Positions 35,948 to 47,014 of a stretch of 64,000 bases of DNA are shown here, one piece after another (the first letter of the stretch is position 1; every line of letters starts with the position of its first letter). The stretch is taken from assembly GCA_021464415.1 (NCBI GenBank), contig CM038468.1, forward strand, positions 25,945,325 through 26,009,324. The letters are read 5' to 3'. Below the pieces are notes generated by a model. That model saw only the letters and a program-made list of their open reading frames with translations. It made no database searches and was not told the origin of the DNA. This DNA is from Lonicera japonica. Taxonomy: Eukaryota > Streptophyta > Magnoliopsida > Dipsacales > Caprifoliaceae. Made by a program: the position numbers and the translations under genes.

Positions 35948-36637
35948 TTTTCCATGAGCATACAATCATTTTATACATTTATTGAATTATCTCTTGTGCT
36001 AAAATTGTATTTACATAGCTCGTATTCATTCTACATGTTATTGTGTTGACTAGTAGTTATTTTGCAGTTTAACAGTGGCCAAAATATAAAAATTTAGCCT
36101 CATATGCAGTTAAGGGGAAAACTATCAAAATTTTATAGAAAACTGCTTAATCGGTCGACTAAGGGATTGCTTAGTCAACTGATGCCATCAGTCGACTGAT
36201 GCCATTAGTCGACTGATGCTTGGCTAAGACCTCATTTATCTTTCCCCTATTTTTGAAATTCATTATCATCCCTCATTTTTTAAACCAAGCTTCTCCAAAC
36301 CTCTCCATGCCTTTATACGCCTCAAAAACTCATCAAATTTCATCCTAAATTTTGCATTTATACATAAATCTTCTTTTCCATAAATTATTTCACCTAAATC
36401 ACTCCATCCTCTACCCAAAATCTTCAAACCCATATATTTCTCTCTCTTTCAAATCCTAACCCTCTTTACTTCAAATTTTTTTCTTCATTCCTTAAATTTC
36501 TTATAATTTCTCTCTAAAACTAGTTCAAATCCTTGAATTAAACATATTCCAATCTTTCTAAATGATAAAAAAAACACCAACTTCACACCAAATCCATTTT
36601 CCCTTTTGAAACCATAGTTTCTCAAATTCAAAATCAA

Positions 36638-37672
36638 ATGGCTTCAAGTTCTAGATGCCAAAGAATGAATGTGATTCGTGAGGCTACACCTGAGAAGATT
36701 CCACTACGTGATCCTCTTACACTTCTATTCTTCTCAAATGAAATTGAGGAGAGATTCAATATCGACTATGTCTCCCGCACAATCGTCGAAGGTAAACAAT
36801 TCAATGTCGAACTATTTTCATCTAATGATCTCAAGATTCATGCTCTATTTTGCAAACAATGCACAGTTAATTTCCTTAGCATTAAGGAAAATGTATACCC
36901 TCATTTGTTACGCTTGTTTTATGCAAAACTTCACCACCCTGTTAAGGAAAATGGTCAATTAGACAAGTTTTGACTTGTCATATTATTGAACAATCCCATT
37001 ATTACCTTTAAAAAGGATGATTTAGTTGGTATATTCGGTTTTTCGACAGTCTAATTTTTAAAATTTACTTAGATTTGAGAAGTCCGTGGCCTTATGCCTA
37101 TTCTCAAGAGTCATTATTGTGGGATGGGCGATGAAATTAAGGCTTTCATGTTAAATCTTCAAAGCTGTCTCATTCACTCTATTATTGGTTATAGCATTGT
37201 TCCTAGTCGAGGTAGTTGAGTCAACGTTAATTTTTTGGATTTGTTTCTCGTTTGGGCTCTTACTAAGGGTTACAAGTTAGATTATGCTAGTCTCATGTTT
37301 GACCACCTCGTTGAGATCACTAATTACAAGAAAACAAGGATTGGTTTACGAAATGGCTTTGACCCGATTTTTCAAATTTTATGATATTCCGATTGATGAT
37401 GAATTTGATGTAATTGTACCCATTGCCAATGAAGTTTATAGTGCCAAAACGATTCGGTTAATGAAGTATAACTTGGTGGTGGTCAATGGTTATTAAATGA
37501 TTCTCTTGATAGAAATGAGGATGATGATGAGGAGAATAATGAGACCGAGAATGAAGATGAGTCTCAAACTGAAACCATAGGTCATGATGAACACGCACCA
37601 CCACCTCAAGCCACTTCTTCTCGAGGAGCTCGCTGTATATCTCACATCGTACCCGACTCTACTCCAAATTAA
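36638..37672 (+). pseudogene. Extra ORF downstream of copia pol (plant transposon protein type)
   Basis: An ATG at 36638 opens 111 codons, stopping at 36971-36973; further pieces follow in other frames (for example ASLMFDHLVEITNYKK near 37290 and PIDDEFDVIVPIANEVYSAK near 37390). A strongly acidic segment (DDEEN...ENEDESQTE) and a stop near 37670 end it. This resembles the protein annotated in plants as putative plant transposon protein, often found in Sirevirus-like elements and sometimes called env-like. The function is unknown. Several frame breaks are present. Confidence 0.55.
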
Positions 37673-38208
37673 GCTATTCTTCAAGCCATCCACAACCTTT
37701 CGGTCAATATGAATATTCGATTCAACCAAATTAAGGATAGCCAAAGGGCTCACGAGGTGGCATTCTCCCATTACCACCCCGAGTATGTCTTCCCGGTGTG
37801 GACACCATGGCAAGGCAATTAAGGGTGGCAATCGTGGCCTCAAGATCCCCAAGAGTAATCCCTCTCCTTTTTGTTGACAACAAAGGGGGAGAAGAAGAAG
37901 TAGAATATGTATGTTTGAGTGTTTGGTACACACCTTTTTTGGTTTGGTAGTATTATGTTTAGCTTTAAAACCTTAAGTACTATTGTTGTTTGTTTTAAAT
38001 CTTTATGTTGGTTTTAAATCTTAGTACTCTATGTTGGTTTGAACTTAAGTTTTTTTATGATATTACTATGCAATGTTTTGATTTAATATTTTGTTTATCG
38101 TATGCATAGTTTGAGGGGGAGTATTCTTATTTTTAATTTGATTTATGCTCTTAATCGCAAGTAAATATTAACATATTAATTTATTGTCATCATTAAAAAG
38201 TGAGAGAT

Positions 38209-39418
38209 TGTTGACCTAAAAATAATTAATCTTGTTTTGATAATAACAATAATTTAATCTTGTGTTATTTATCTTGTGTGATGTTTCAAGTATAGCCATA
38301 TCACAATGATTTTCATATGTGAAACAAAACTGACAAAACCGATAATGAAATCAATCTCTTACATATCTACAAGTGTCACGTTAGCTTGCATCACTCCCAT
38401 TACCTTGATTAAAGCATACATGTCATTGCAAATCAATATGGATCAAAGTTCAAGCAAGTGAAGAACCGAAGGAACTCTTAAGCATTCAAGACTCGTTAAA
38501 TTTTAATTGTGTTAGTGTTTAAGCTTTCATTGTAAAATTTATTGGTTTATTATTTATATAGCTCATACTTATTCATATAGCTTTGAAAGATTGATCAAAA
38601 ACAAGTCTAAATTGAAAATTCTTTGAAAACACCTTCATATAAAAATCGATTTTGAAATAAATTTATATTAGGTTCATTTGATCATATTTTGAGTTTTTCC
38701 GAAAATAGGTATCTTAAGAACATATTTTTGAGGTTTCCAAAGCATTATAATTGATTTTAGTGTAAATTGCAAAATTCTAAAATTTGACATTTTGGCTAGC
38801 AGATCAGCAGACATAAGTCGACTGATGGGTTTTGGCCCAGTCGATTGAGTGCCATCAGTCAACTGATACCTCAGAATATAATCGTTGGAGTTATGATTTT
38901 TTTCTATCTTCGGCACCAACCTTATACCAACTCCTTTAAACGTCCATATCTTGTCTAGACATATATATAACTTCTTAGTCACTTTCAAATCATCTTGAAT
39001 CACTATTCTTCATCTATTTTCAAAATATAAAGAATAAAGCAATTATTAAGATTCTTATGAGAGGTTTATCCTATAGAATAGTAAGAGGGATTCTTATGAA
39101 AGTGTGTGAGAAAAATACACTTGTAGTAATTTGATCTTCACCGTAAGAAAATCGGTTTTAGTAGAACTTCTCGGGCGCGGACGTATGATCTAAACAATTG
39201 AATCGTATGAACAAAACGTCTTGGGTTTCTTTGATTTAATCTTTCTGTCTCTAGCTATTTATTTTATTTCCATATTATTGATTGTGATTGGGATTTCTTA
39301 TTTGATTGACTTGATTCTTGATATAGACTTTAAATCTTTTTGAAACTATTTTGTTTAAAAATCGGATTAAGTTTCAAAAACCCTATTCACCCTCTCTAGG
39401 GTATTTTTACCTTCAATA
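38209..39418 (+). repeat. 3' LTR of the copia element
   Basis: Begins TGTTGACCTAAAA after a purine tract (AAAAAGTGAGAGAT) and ends near TTTTTACCTTCAATA. It is the same family as the solo LTR at 48185-49809; shared landmarks include GAATAGTAAGAGGGATT, ACACTTGTAG, TTGATCTTCACC and AACCCTATTCACC. Its 3' border is worn (ATA instead of ACA). Palindromic TCGACTGATG words occur inside near 38818. Confidence 0.7.
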
Positions 39419-40259
39419 ACTTGTATAAGGATTAAAAACAATACAACCGGTCCCATTAAATACGGTATAAAACAAGACTTAGAATCCTAGAACAATAATG
39501 AAACTACTAATCTAAACATAATAAGGAAAAATAATAATCTAAACCCAAAAAGGAAAATAGAAAATTCCTAATTTACTAAGGAAAACATTCCTAAATGAAG
39601 TAGGAAAACATTCCTTCTTAATTGAATAAGGAAATAATAAACAAGTGCTATAATTTTAAAATACTTTAAATAAAATCTTTCGGATTATTCCAGTGGGTCT
39701 CCACGAGTTTATTTGAGCCCATGAGTTTGAACATGTGCCAGCCTTGTCTGCATCACAAAGTTTCCTAGAACAACGCATAAGTAAAGGTGTTCTTCAACTT
39801 GAACTGTTACGTAGTGTTTAATGCTCCAAATTATACTAGAGTAACACATAATTTTAAACTCTATCTCCAACATCACACACACTGCCTATAAGGAAATAAT
39901 TCGTAAGCTAGCTTGACACGGTCATGTGCTTTATCCTGGTATGGTGGACACTCTAGAGAATTGCCCAGATTCCATAGGAAGTGGCCTCACTTCCGTATCC
40001 ACGTAGGTGAGTCTATTAAGGATACTCTTATAACTAGGTACCCCACTCCACATGGAGCTATATAACTCATTAAGAGTATATCACTTAGCCTTTTATCGCT
40101 TCAAGATATCATGCTCCATCGAGATGGGTTGAATAAAATGCATGATTCACAATTTCACACACAACTTGTTGTTTAGCCTTTGAACCTAATTCTTGGGATA
40201 TTCAGTCATTTAGGTTAGGTTCCCATCACGTATGATTCAACTTTCAACGGGCTTTAACC
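39419..40259 (-). other. Probable remainder of the antisense copia element
   Basis: No reading frame survives here. Its position beyond the end of the reverse-transcriptase/RNase H remnant suggests that it is that element's 3' part. The rest is unrecognised AT-rich DNA. Confidence 0.35.
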
Positions 40260-41015
40260 TCGTCCCCTTAAAGGTGTGCTAGTAAACTTGGTCTGCTAGT
40301 AAACTTGCAAAGCACTCCAACTGCATAAGCAATATCATGCCTAGTGCAATTAGTAGCATAACGTAGGCTACCAATGATGCTCGCATACTTATATTTTTTA
40401 ACACTCTTACCAGTGTTCTTGAACAACTTTACACTAGGATCGAATGGAGTATTAGTTGGTTTATAGTCAATGTAATTATATTATTTAGAATTTTCTAAAT
40501 AATAGTGAGATTAGTTTAAAGAAAGTCCCATTTTTGACCTAGTAATTATAATACCGAGAATTACACTAGCTTTACCTAAATCTTTCATATCAAAGTTAGC
40601 ACATAGCAGTGTTTTCGCATTGTTCACAACATGGATATTATAACCAAGTATAAGCAAGTCATTAACATATAAGCAAATAATGGTGCGTGCAATATTCTCA
40701 GACTTGTAATAAATACACTTGTCACTTTCATTAATTTTAAATCCATTTGAAGTAACAAATTTGTCAAATTTCTCTTGCCACTGCTTAGTTGCTTGTTTTA
40801 AGCCATAAATTGACTTATCAAATTCGCATATTTTGTCTTATTTGCTAGAAATAACAAAACCTTCAGGTTGTTCCATGTAAATTTCTTCCTCTAATTTTTC
40901 ATTAAGGAAAGCAGTTCTTACATCCATTTGGTGCACAACAAGATCATGAATAGCACCTAAAGCAATCAATACACGTATGGAAGCAATTCTATTAACAGTG
41001 ACTATTCGGGTATTT
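40260..41015 (-). pseudogene. Copia reverse transcriptase remnant, antisense
   Basis: Reading the minus strand from the right gives ALGAIHDLVVHQMDVRTAFL, NEKLEEEIYMEQPEGFV, a stop, DKSIYGLKQATKQWQEKF, ICLYVNDLLILG, ANFDMKDLGKAS and, after a gap, YASIIGSLRYATNCTRHDIAYAVG. These are consecutive reverse-transcriptase and connection motifs of Ty1-copia. The catalytic YVDD box has become YVND, and there are stops and gaps. It lies on the opposite strand to the neighbouring copia element, so it is a separate insertion. Confidence 0.85.
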
Positions 41016-41510
41016 TGGTGTAGTGCAAGTGCTCACCTAATAGAACAAAAGTCTAATTTTCAAAGGGTTCAAACCCTTAGGCAAATTCTTCTTTATAAAA
41101 ACCCATAAAAAGTTTTATTTTTATGTGAGACTTAGGGAAAGACAAAGAATGCCTTCTTTAGTGCTTGTTTTAATGTCTTACACATATAAATTTATGACCT
41201 TTTATAATTATTCATTTTTATAATTAAACAATTCAATTAAATAATTTATAATTAGGAGACAACTCATGAAAAACATAATCTCATGAAAAATTAAGAAACA
41301 AAATACTAATAATCATATTACACGTATCCTTGTCAAAAGAAAAAAGAAAAGTAAAGATAACACACATCCTATCATTGATTTCAATCTTAACACCAAACAA
41401 TACACTAATAATATCGCACGCAATCCAAGGGCCAATAATTGATGTACAAGTTAATCCACTTTGCTGCAGAAATCAACATCTTGCACACGAAGTACCAACA
41501 ATAAACCATC
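41016..41510. other. Downstream flank of UGT-D
   Basis: From about 41190 it matches 11000-11570 and 21130-21480 downstream of UGT-A and B (for example AACTCATGAAAAACATAAT and GGGCCAATAATTGATGTACAA). No separate gene was seen. Confidence 0.55.
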
Positions 41511-42896
41511 TCAAATCTCATCCACAAAAGCCTTTAGATTCAAATATGAAGACCCACCTCCTTCCGCACCTTCCTTTGCCAAATCTTGCCATTTCTTGGC
41601 ATTCTTTCTCACTTCATCTCCTCTTTCTCCATCTCCCATCACCATTTCTATGCATTCCTTCATCTCATTCCACTCCACTATCCCTTCTTCATTTGGCTTC
41701 ACTCTCACCCCTGTCTTCCACACTTCCTCAATAAGCTTGGCGTTCGTCGCTTGATCCGTCCACTGAGGAAATGCCACCGTCGGTACACCGCATGTCACGC
41801 TCTCCAGTGTCGAGTTCCACCCGCAGTGGGTCACGAAACACCCCACCGACTTGTGCGAAAGAACCTCAACTTGCGAGCACCACGGCACTATCATCCCTAA
41901 TTCTTTCAACTCTTTGATAAAACTCATCTCGTCGTCTCGTTTTTTTGCCTCACTCTTGTCTTCTCTCATCACCCACAAGAACGGCCTGCGGCTTTGAAGC
42001 AAAGCCCACCCGATCTCTTCAGTTTGTTTGTTCGATAATATGGAGATGCTTCCGAATGATATGTAAACGACCGATGATTCAGTTCTTGAATCTATCCATT
42101 CCGTGTAGTCTCTTGATTTTCGGAAGAGATCTCCACTGAATGATTTGTCGGAAGGGTCTTTTCCGTCCACGAAAGCCGATGGCATCAACGGTCCAATTGC
42201 CTTCATTTTGGGCATCTCCGGAGCTCTTAGAAATTCAAACTCCAACGCCTCGACCGTGTTTACGAGTATAGTAGGGTTGGTTTCGTTGTTAATGATATCA
42301 AAATGCTCTTTGAAATTTGGGATAGCAAAGTTGTGTGTGTTTGAGGAGAGAAGGAAAGAAGGAAGATCATGGCTAGTGATGGGCGGCAATCCCGGTAATT
42401 GAATGGAAGACGAGGGCTCATTATCACTTTTACTAATAACATCACCATACCCATTGAAGTAGTAGTAATAGATGTCGAAAATGAGGGCTGGTTGGATCCA
42501 AAGAAGGGTACATGGCACGCATAGACGATGAGCCACTCGGCCTGCCCAAGGAATAAGGGTGGTGTACACCAACTGGGCAAATGGTTTGCCTTCAGTTGCA
42601 GCAGTGGTAATAAGTTTGGCGATGTGTTCTGAACCATTGTTATCGACCTCAAACATGAAGTGTTCGATGTCGATACCCGGTTGTACGCCGTTTTCGTAGC
42701 TGTAGAAGAAGGGAGAGAGAGTAAGGCCTAGTGGGGTTGGGTCAGTTTTGGCTTTGGTTATGCGGTTAATGGCTGATTGGCTGGTGCAGAAAGTGACCTC
42801 GACGCCCATTTTGATGAGGCGCTTAGCGAATTGGAGGGACGGGTTTATGTGCCCCTGCGCCGGAAATGTCACTAGTAGGATGCGAAGTCCAGTCAT
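41511..42896 (-). CDS. UGT-D: intact UGT75-like glucosyltransferase
   Basis: A 461-residue intronless UGT, the same length as UGT-B. It starts MTGLRILLVTFPAQGH with His16, and ends with the same VDEI tail. The PSPG box at residues 339-382 is complete with HCGWNS and the closing D-Q pair, so UDP-glucose is the expected donor. Differences from B cluster in the N-terminal acceptor half, for example CTSQSAINR, YSYENGVQPGIDIEHFMFEV in place of the ESYENG...YMSEV stretch, and PEMPKMKAIG. D may therefore accept a different substrate. It probably acts in the cytosol. The as-1-like promoter site has lost one half, so its induction may also differ. Confidence 0.93.
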   Translation of the reverse strand: MTGLRILLVTFPAQGHINPSLQFAKRLIKMGVEVTFCTSQSAINRITKAKTDPTPLGLTLSPFFYSYENGVQPGIDIEHFMFEVDNNGSEHIAKLITTAATEGKPFAQLVYTTLIPWAGRVAHRLCVPCTLLWIQPALIFDIYYYYFNGYGDVISKSDNEPSSSIQLPGLPPITSHDLPSFLLSSNTHNFAIPNFKEHFDIINNETNPTILVNTVEALEFEFLRAPEMPKMKAIGPLMPSAFVDGKDPSDKSFSGDLFRKSRDYTEWIDSRTESSVVYISFGSISILSNKQTEEIGWALLQSRRPFLWVMREDKSEAKKRDDEMSFIKELKELGMIVPWCSQVEVLSHKSVGCFVTHCGWNSTLESVTCGVPTVAFPQWTDQATNAKLIEEVWKTGVRVKPNEEGIVEWNEMKECIEMVMGDGERGDEVRKNAKKWQDLAKEGAEGGGSSYLNLKAFVDEI

Positions 42897-42916
42897 GTCT
42901 ATTTAGAATGCGGTGT

Positions 42917-42919
<3 letters not shown>

Positions 42920-42964
<45 letters not shown>
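42920..42964. repeat. (GA)22 tract in the UGT-D 5' leader
   Basis: A pure GA run (CT on the coding strand) 24-68 bp before the ATG. Pyrimidine tracts in plant leaders can influence transcription, but here it may simply be slippage. Confidence 0.9.
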
Positions 42965-42968
<4 letters not shown>

Positions 42969-43057
42969 GGTTTTGGGAGAGACAAGGCGTGTGTGTATTA
43001 TGTGATGGAGAAGTGAGTGGATGGCTATATGCATAAAAGTTGCATGAGGGTGTAAGG

Positions 43058-43076
43058 ATATATATATAGATATATG
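43058..43076 (-). promoter_or_regulatory. TATA region of UGT-D
   Basis: An AT stretch about 162 bp before the ATG, displaced outward by the GA tract relative to the other copies. Confidence 0.5.
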
Positions 43077-43292
43077 TGAACTCGTTCTAAAAAAAACGCT
43101 TTTAAATTTAAGAAGTACTGTCAATTTCGAAGGGTAAATGATTTAATTTTTTCATGTATATCTATTAAGTTTGATGATCAAAATCATTTGTTTATTATTC
43201 GAAGTGGACGATTTTTCTTTTTCCAACTGAAAATGGTCCTCTTAAAAACATGAATCTATATACATATATATATATATATATATGCATGTACG

Positions 43293-43309
43293 TGACGTTT
43301 GGGGTCATG
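43293..43309 (-). promoter_or_regulatory. Half-decayed as-1-like element, UGT-D
   Basis: Reads TGACGTTTGGGGTCATG. The first half-site is intact and the second has changed from TGACG to TCATG. Located about 397 bp before the ATG. Confidence 0.55.
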
Positions 43310-44623
43310 CAGTGGTGGGCAATTGGTTTTCAAGTTTGTATGCATGAATCTTTTTTGGTTATATATATATATATTATCAAATATCAATGGTGACTGCAAG
43401 GACAAGTTTTTGACTAGATATTGATGTTAAAAGTACAACACTAGTTAATTGCGCAAGTGTCACCCAGCTAATCAGGGACGAAGTAAAGAATTATTGTGGA
43501 TGGTGGTGATGAAACAACGGCTGATTATTTATATTTTCCAAACGTGTTATAAACAATTCTTTTAAAATTTAATTAAAAATATATTTTAATACTTTTTTTT
43601 TTCATAAATGTTCACTTTTATTACCTGATATTAGATGAATGTTTAGCAATACTTTCTATATTTGAGCTAGATGGATATTTTTTGAAAAACACTACAACAA
43701 TTATTTGTGTAATATTATGCGAGTTATTACTAACAAACTCTCACCATGTGGGCTGAGTATATATAACTGCATTCACCTCTCGTTAGGTAAGCCTTAAGGA
43801 AGTGTGTTTGTGATAATAAATTTACCATATGGGGTGTTTCTGACAAGGGGTTTGTGTGAAAATACCACCGCTCTAAAATAATGAAAAAAAAAGTTAATAG
43901 AAAATGAGTAAAATTTTCTTCCTGACAGTGGATTTTGAGAAAAAAAAATTAGAGGAATAATATTATTTTTTTTCAAAAGAAGGGCTTGTTTTGCATGATG
44001 CGTTTTTATTTTTTAACAAATATATTTTTTGTCTCTCCTAAAATGTAATTTAATGTCAAATAAACTACAATAGATAATAATACATTAAAAAAAGGATTGC
44101 AAACTTAACTTTTGTATAGCAAATTTTTTTTTATCATGTATGCTTTTGTCAATAAATGGATTTAAAATTTTAAATTGTTGAAATAACTATAAAGCCGTCT
44201 AAAACACTTATGCATAGTATCTGCTAAAAAACATTTAGTACAAATTTAATTATGCACAATGCTATAAAAAAATTACAAAGTTAATGCTGAACTGCTTCGT
44301 AATTTGGTCAAAGACAAATCTTTAATTTATAATATAATATTTTTTTCAAAAACATTTCTAACAAGCCCGTTTTCTAATATCACGTATAATTAATAAATAT
44401 TACAAATTAAATGTTCAGAGATCCAAAGAGAAAGGATGCTAAGACCGTTTATATTAATCATTTCTATTTATACAAATTTTATAATAAAAAAAATTTTGTA
44501 AACACTTAAATAAGAGTATCGATCTCTCTCTCTCTCTCTTTCCCTCTCTGTCTCTGTCTCTCACTCTCAACGTCACATGCACTATAATTGATTATATATT
44601 TGAAATTAATATGTTAACTAGAA
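43310..44623. other. Upstream flank of UGT-D
   Basis: Parts match the A and B flanks (GGTGACTGCA, GACTAGATATTGATGTTAA, TTAATATGTTAACTAGAATTT). A CT-rich tract lies at 44521-44562. No gene was seen. Confidence 0.5.
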
Positions 44624-44653
44624 TTTAATGGAAGATCAAATCATTGGATATGG

Positions 44654-45339
44654 TAGGGGTGTAAACGGATCACATACGGACCGGATACTACACTATTCAT
44701 TATTGGTATCTTAAAATTAGCTCAATCTTAAAAATATATTTGATTACATAATTTTTCAATTAAAATGGCACATTATGCAAGGTGTAACTTGAGAAGTATA
44801 ACAAAACATTGCAAAACGTATTGAAATAATGACTAATGTTTTATATCAAACTTTTAACTCAAATAATGATTGTTTTTCTTCTTGTATAACCCAATAAGAT
44901 TTATGTTAAAATTATAATTTAATCACACAGATCAAAATGAAAATTCAAAGTTGAAAATCTCTACAATTTTAAATTTCATATGGTCTGGTACATTGAATCC
45001 TAGGAAATCGCATATGTTGTAAATAGTTTGCAGCCATTTTTTTTCCTTTTTCTTTTTCTTTTTTTTTTTTTGTAAATTGAATCAGCTTGTGCACACCAGA
45101 ATAAATCATATCTGAGTTTTTTAAATGGGAAGAGATATATATACTAAATTATAATGAATATGGATATCCGCAAATATGAATAATTTACATCAGATACGGA
45201 TTATCCAAGTCGAATACTATCACTATTCATTTTCTCAGATATTTATAAATAATATCAAAATCCTCTTTTTCTAATATCCATTTGGATAAATATAAATTCG
45301 GAACGGATTTTGATTTTCGAATGTCCATTTACACCCCTA
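44654..45339. mobile_element. hAT-type MITE, copy 1
   Basis: The ends are TAGGGGTGTAAACGGA and TCCATTTACACCCCTA, inverted repeats of about 16 bp. The repeat ATATGG flanks both ends, and the B block has the uninterrupted site GGATATGGTCTATG. The TAGGGGTG start and a 7-8 bp duplication fit hAT elements. The body is AT-rich and non-coding. Confidence 0.75.
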
Positions 45340-45774
45340 AATATGGTCTGTGTTTTGTGCAAGTTTTGAGAAAAATAAAGAACACATGACCTTGTATAAT
45401 AATGTTAAAGAAAATTTACTTTAACTGAGCAAGCGTCAGCTAATGAATTATTGCAAGTTTTACTCCTAATCAAGGGATATTTTGCCAATGCACTCCACAT
45501 GATGGATCTAATTTGAGATTGTACCCAACATTTTCAAATCTTTGAAAATGCACTCCGCTATTATCCACACCTGTTAACACACATTATATTTTAAACAAAC
45601 TAACCAAAATATCCCTTTTTGGGACAAAACTGAATATAGCCATTGGAAACAATAATGATGCACCATCTATTATAAAAGCAACCAAAAAGACGTAATAGAA
45701 TCACCAGTAAAATTGAGCAAGAAAATGGGTGCAAGTGGTGAGCCTTTAATGGAAGATCGAATCATTGGATATGG

Positions 45775-46606
45775 TAGGAGTGTAAACGGAAAAGATACGG
45801 ATCGGATACTATATTATTCATTATTAGTATCTTTTTTAAATTTACTATCAAAATCCTTATCCGTTTCCCTTCAGATACTATATTAAACTATTCTTATCTT
45901 TATCATATCAGATATCTCGGATTCGGATAATATCCTTAACCATTTTTCTATATAATTATATACATATTTTTTATTTTTTACTAACCTAAAAATTAGCTCA
46001 ATCTTAAAAATATATTTGATTACATAATTTTTCAATTAAAATGGCACATTATGCAAGTTGTAACTCGAGAAGTATAGCAAAACGTATTAAAATAATGACT
46101 AATGTTTTATATCAAACTTTTAACTTAAATAATGATTTTTTTCTTCTTGTATAACCCAATAAGATTTATGTTAAAATTATAATTTAATCACACAGATCAA
46201 AATGAAAATTCAAAGTTGAAAATCTCTACAATTTTAAATTTGGTATGGTCTTGTACATTGAATGCTAGGAAATTACATATGTTGTAAATAGTTTGTAGCC
46301 ATTTTTTTTTGGTTTATTTAAATTTTTTTGGTGAATTGGACCATATTGTGCACACCAAAATAAATCATGTCCGATTTTTTAAAATGGGGAGATATATATA
46401 TATATATATACTAATTTATAACGAATACGGATATCTACAAATATAAATAATCCACCTTAGATACGGATTATCCAAGTCAAATACTATCACTATCCATTTT
46501 CTTGAATATTTATAAATACTATCAAAATCCTCTTTTTCTAATATCCAGTTGGATAAATATGAATTCGGAACGGATTTTGATTTTCGAATATCCATTTACA
46601 CCCCTA
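45775..46606. mobile_element. hAT-type MITE, copy 2 (longer)
   Basis: The same element as copy 1, present because the whole region was duplicated, with the flank GATATGG on both sides. It retains about 150 bp (around 45830-45985) missing from copy 1. Confidence 0.75.
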
Positions 46607-47014
46607 GATATGGTCTATATTTTGTGCAAATTTTGAGAAAAATAAATAACACATGAGCTTGTTTAATAATGTTAGAGCAAATTTACTTTAACTGAGCAAG
46701 TGTCAGCTAATGAATTATTACAAGTTTTATTCCTAATCAAGGGATATTTTGCCAATGCACTCCACATGATCGATCTAATTTGAGATTGTACCCTATATTT
46801 TAAAATCTTTGAAAATGCACTCCACCATTATCCACACATGTTAACACATGTTATATTTTAAACAAACTAACCAAAATATCCCTTTTTGGGACAAAACTTA
46901 ATATAGCCATTGGAAATAATAATGATGCACCATCTATTATAAAAGCAATTAAAAAGATGTAGTAGAATCACCAGTAAAATTGAGCAAGAAAATGGGTGGA
47001 AGTGGTGAGCCTTT

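Larger units (their letters stand above)
35462..39418 (+). mobile_element. 5'-truncated Ty1-copia element with downstream extra ORF and 3' LTR
   Basis: The element keeps the end of the pol RNase H, a spacer, an extra ORF downstream of pol, a purine-rich tract and one LTR. An additional ORF between pol and the 3' LTR is a trait of Sirevirus-like copia elements. The left part (LTR, gag, protease, integrase, reverse transcriptase) is missing, so the copy is dead. Confidence 0.75.
44624..47014. repeat. Tandem duplication carrying a hAT-type MITE twice
   Basis: Unit 1 (44624-45744) and unit 2 (45745-47014) are direct repeats. Each begins TTTAATGGAAGATC and each ends with GGTG(C/G)AAGTGGTGAGCCTTT. 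The 149-bp length difference is an internal deletion in the MITE of unit 1. The join uses the short shared sequence TTTAATGG. Confidence 0.85.
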
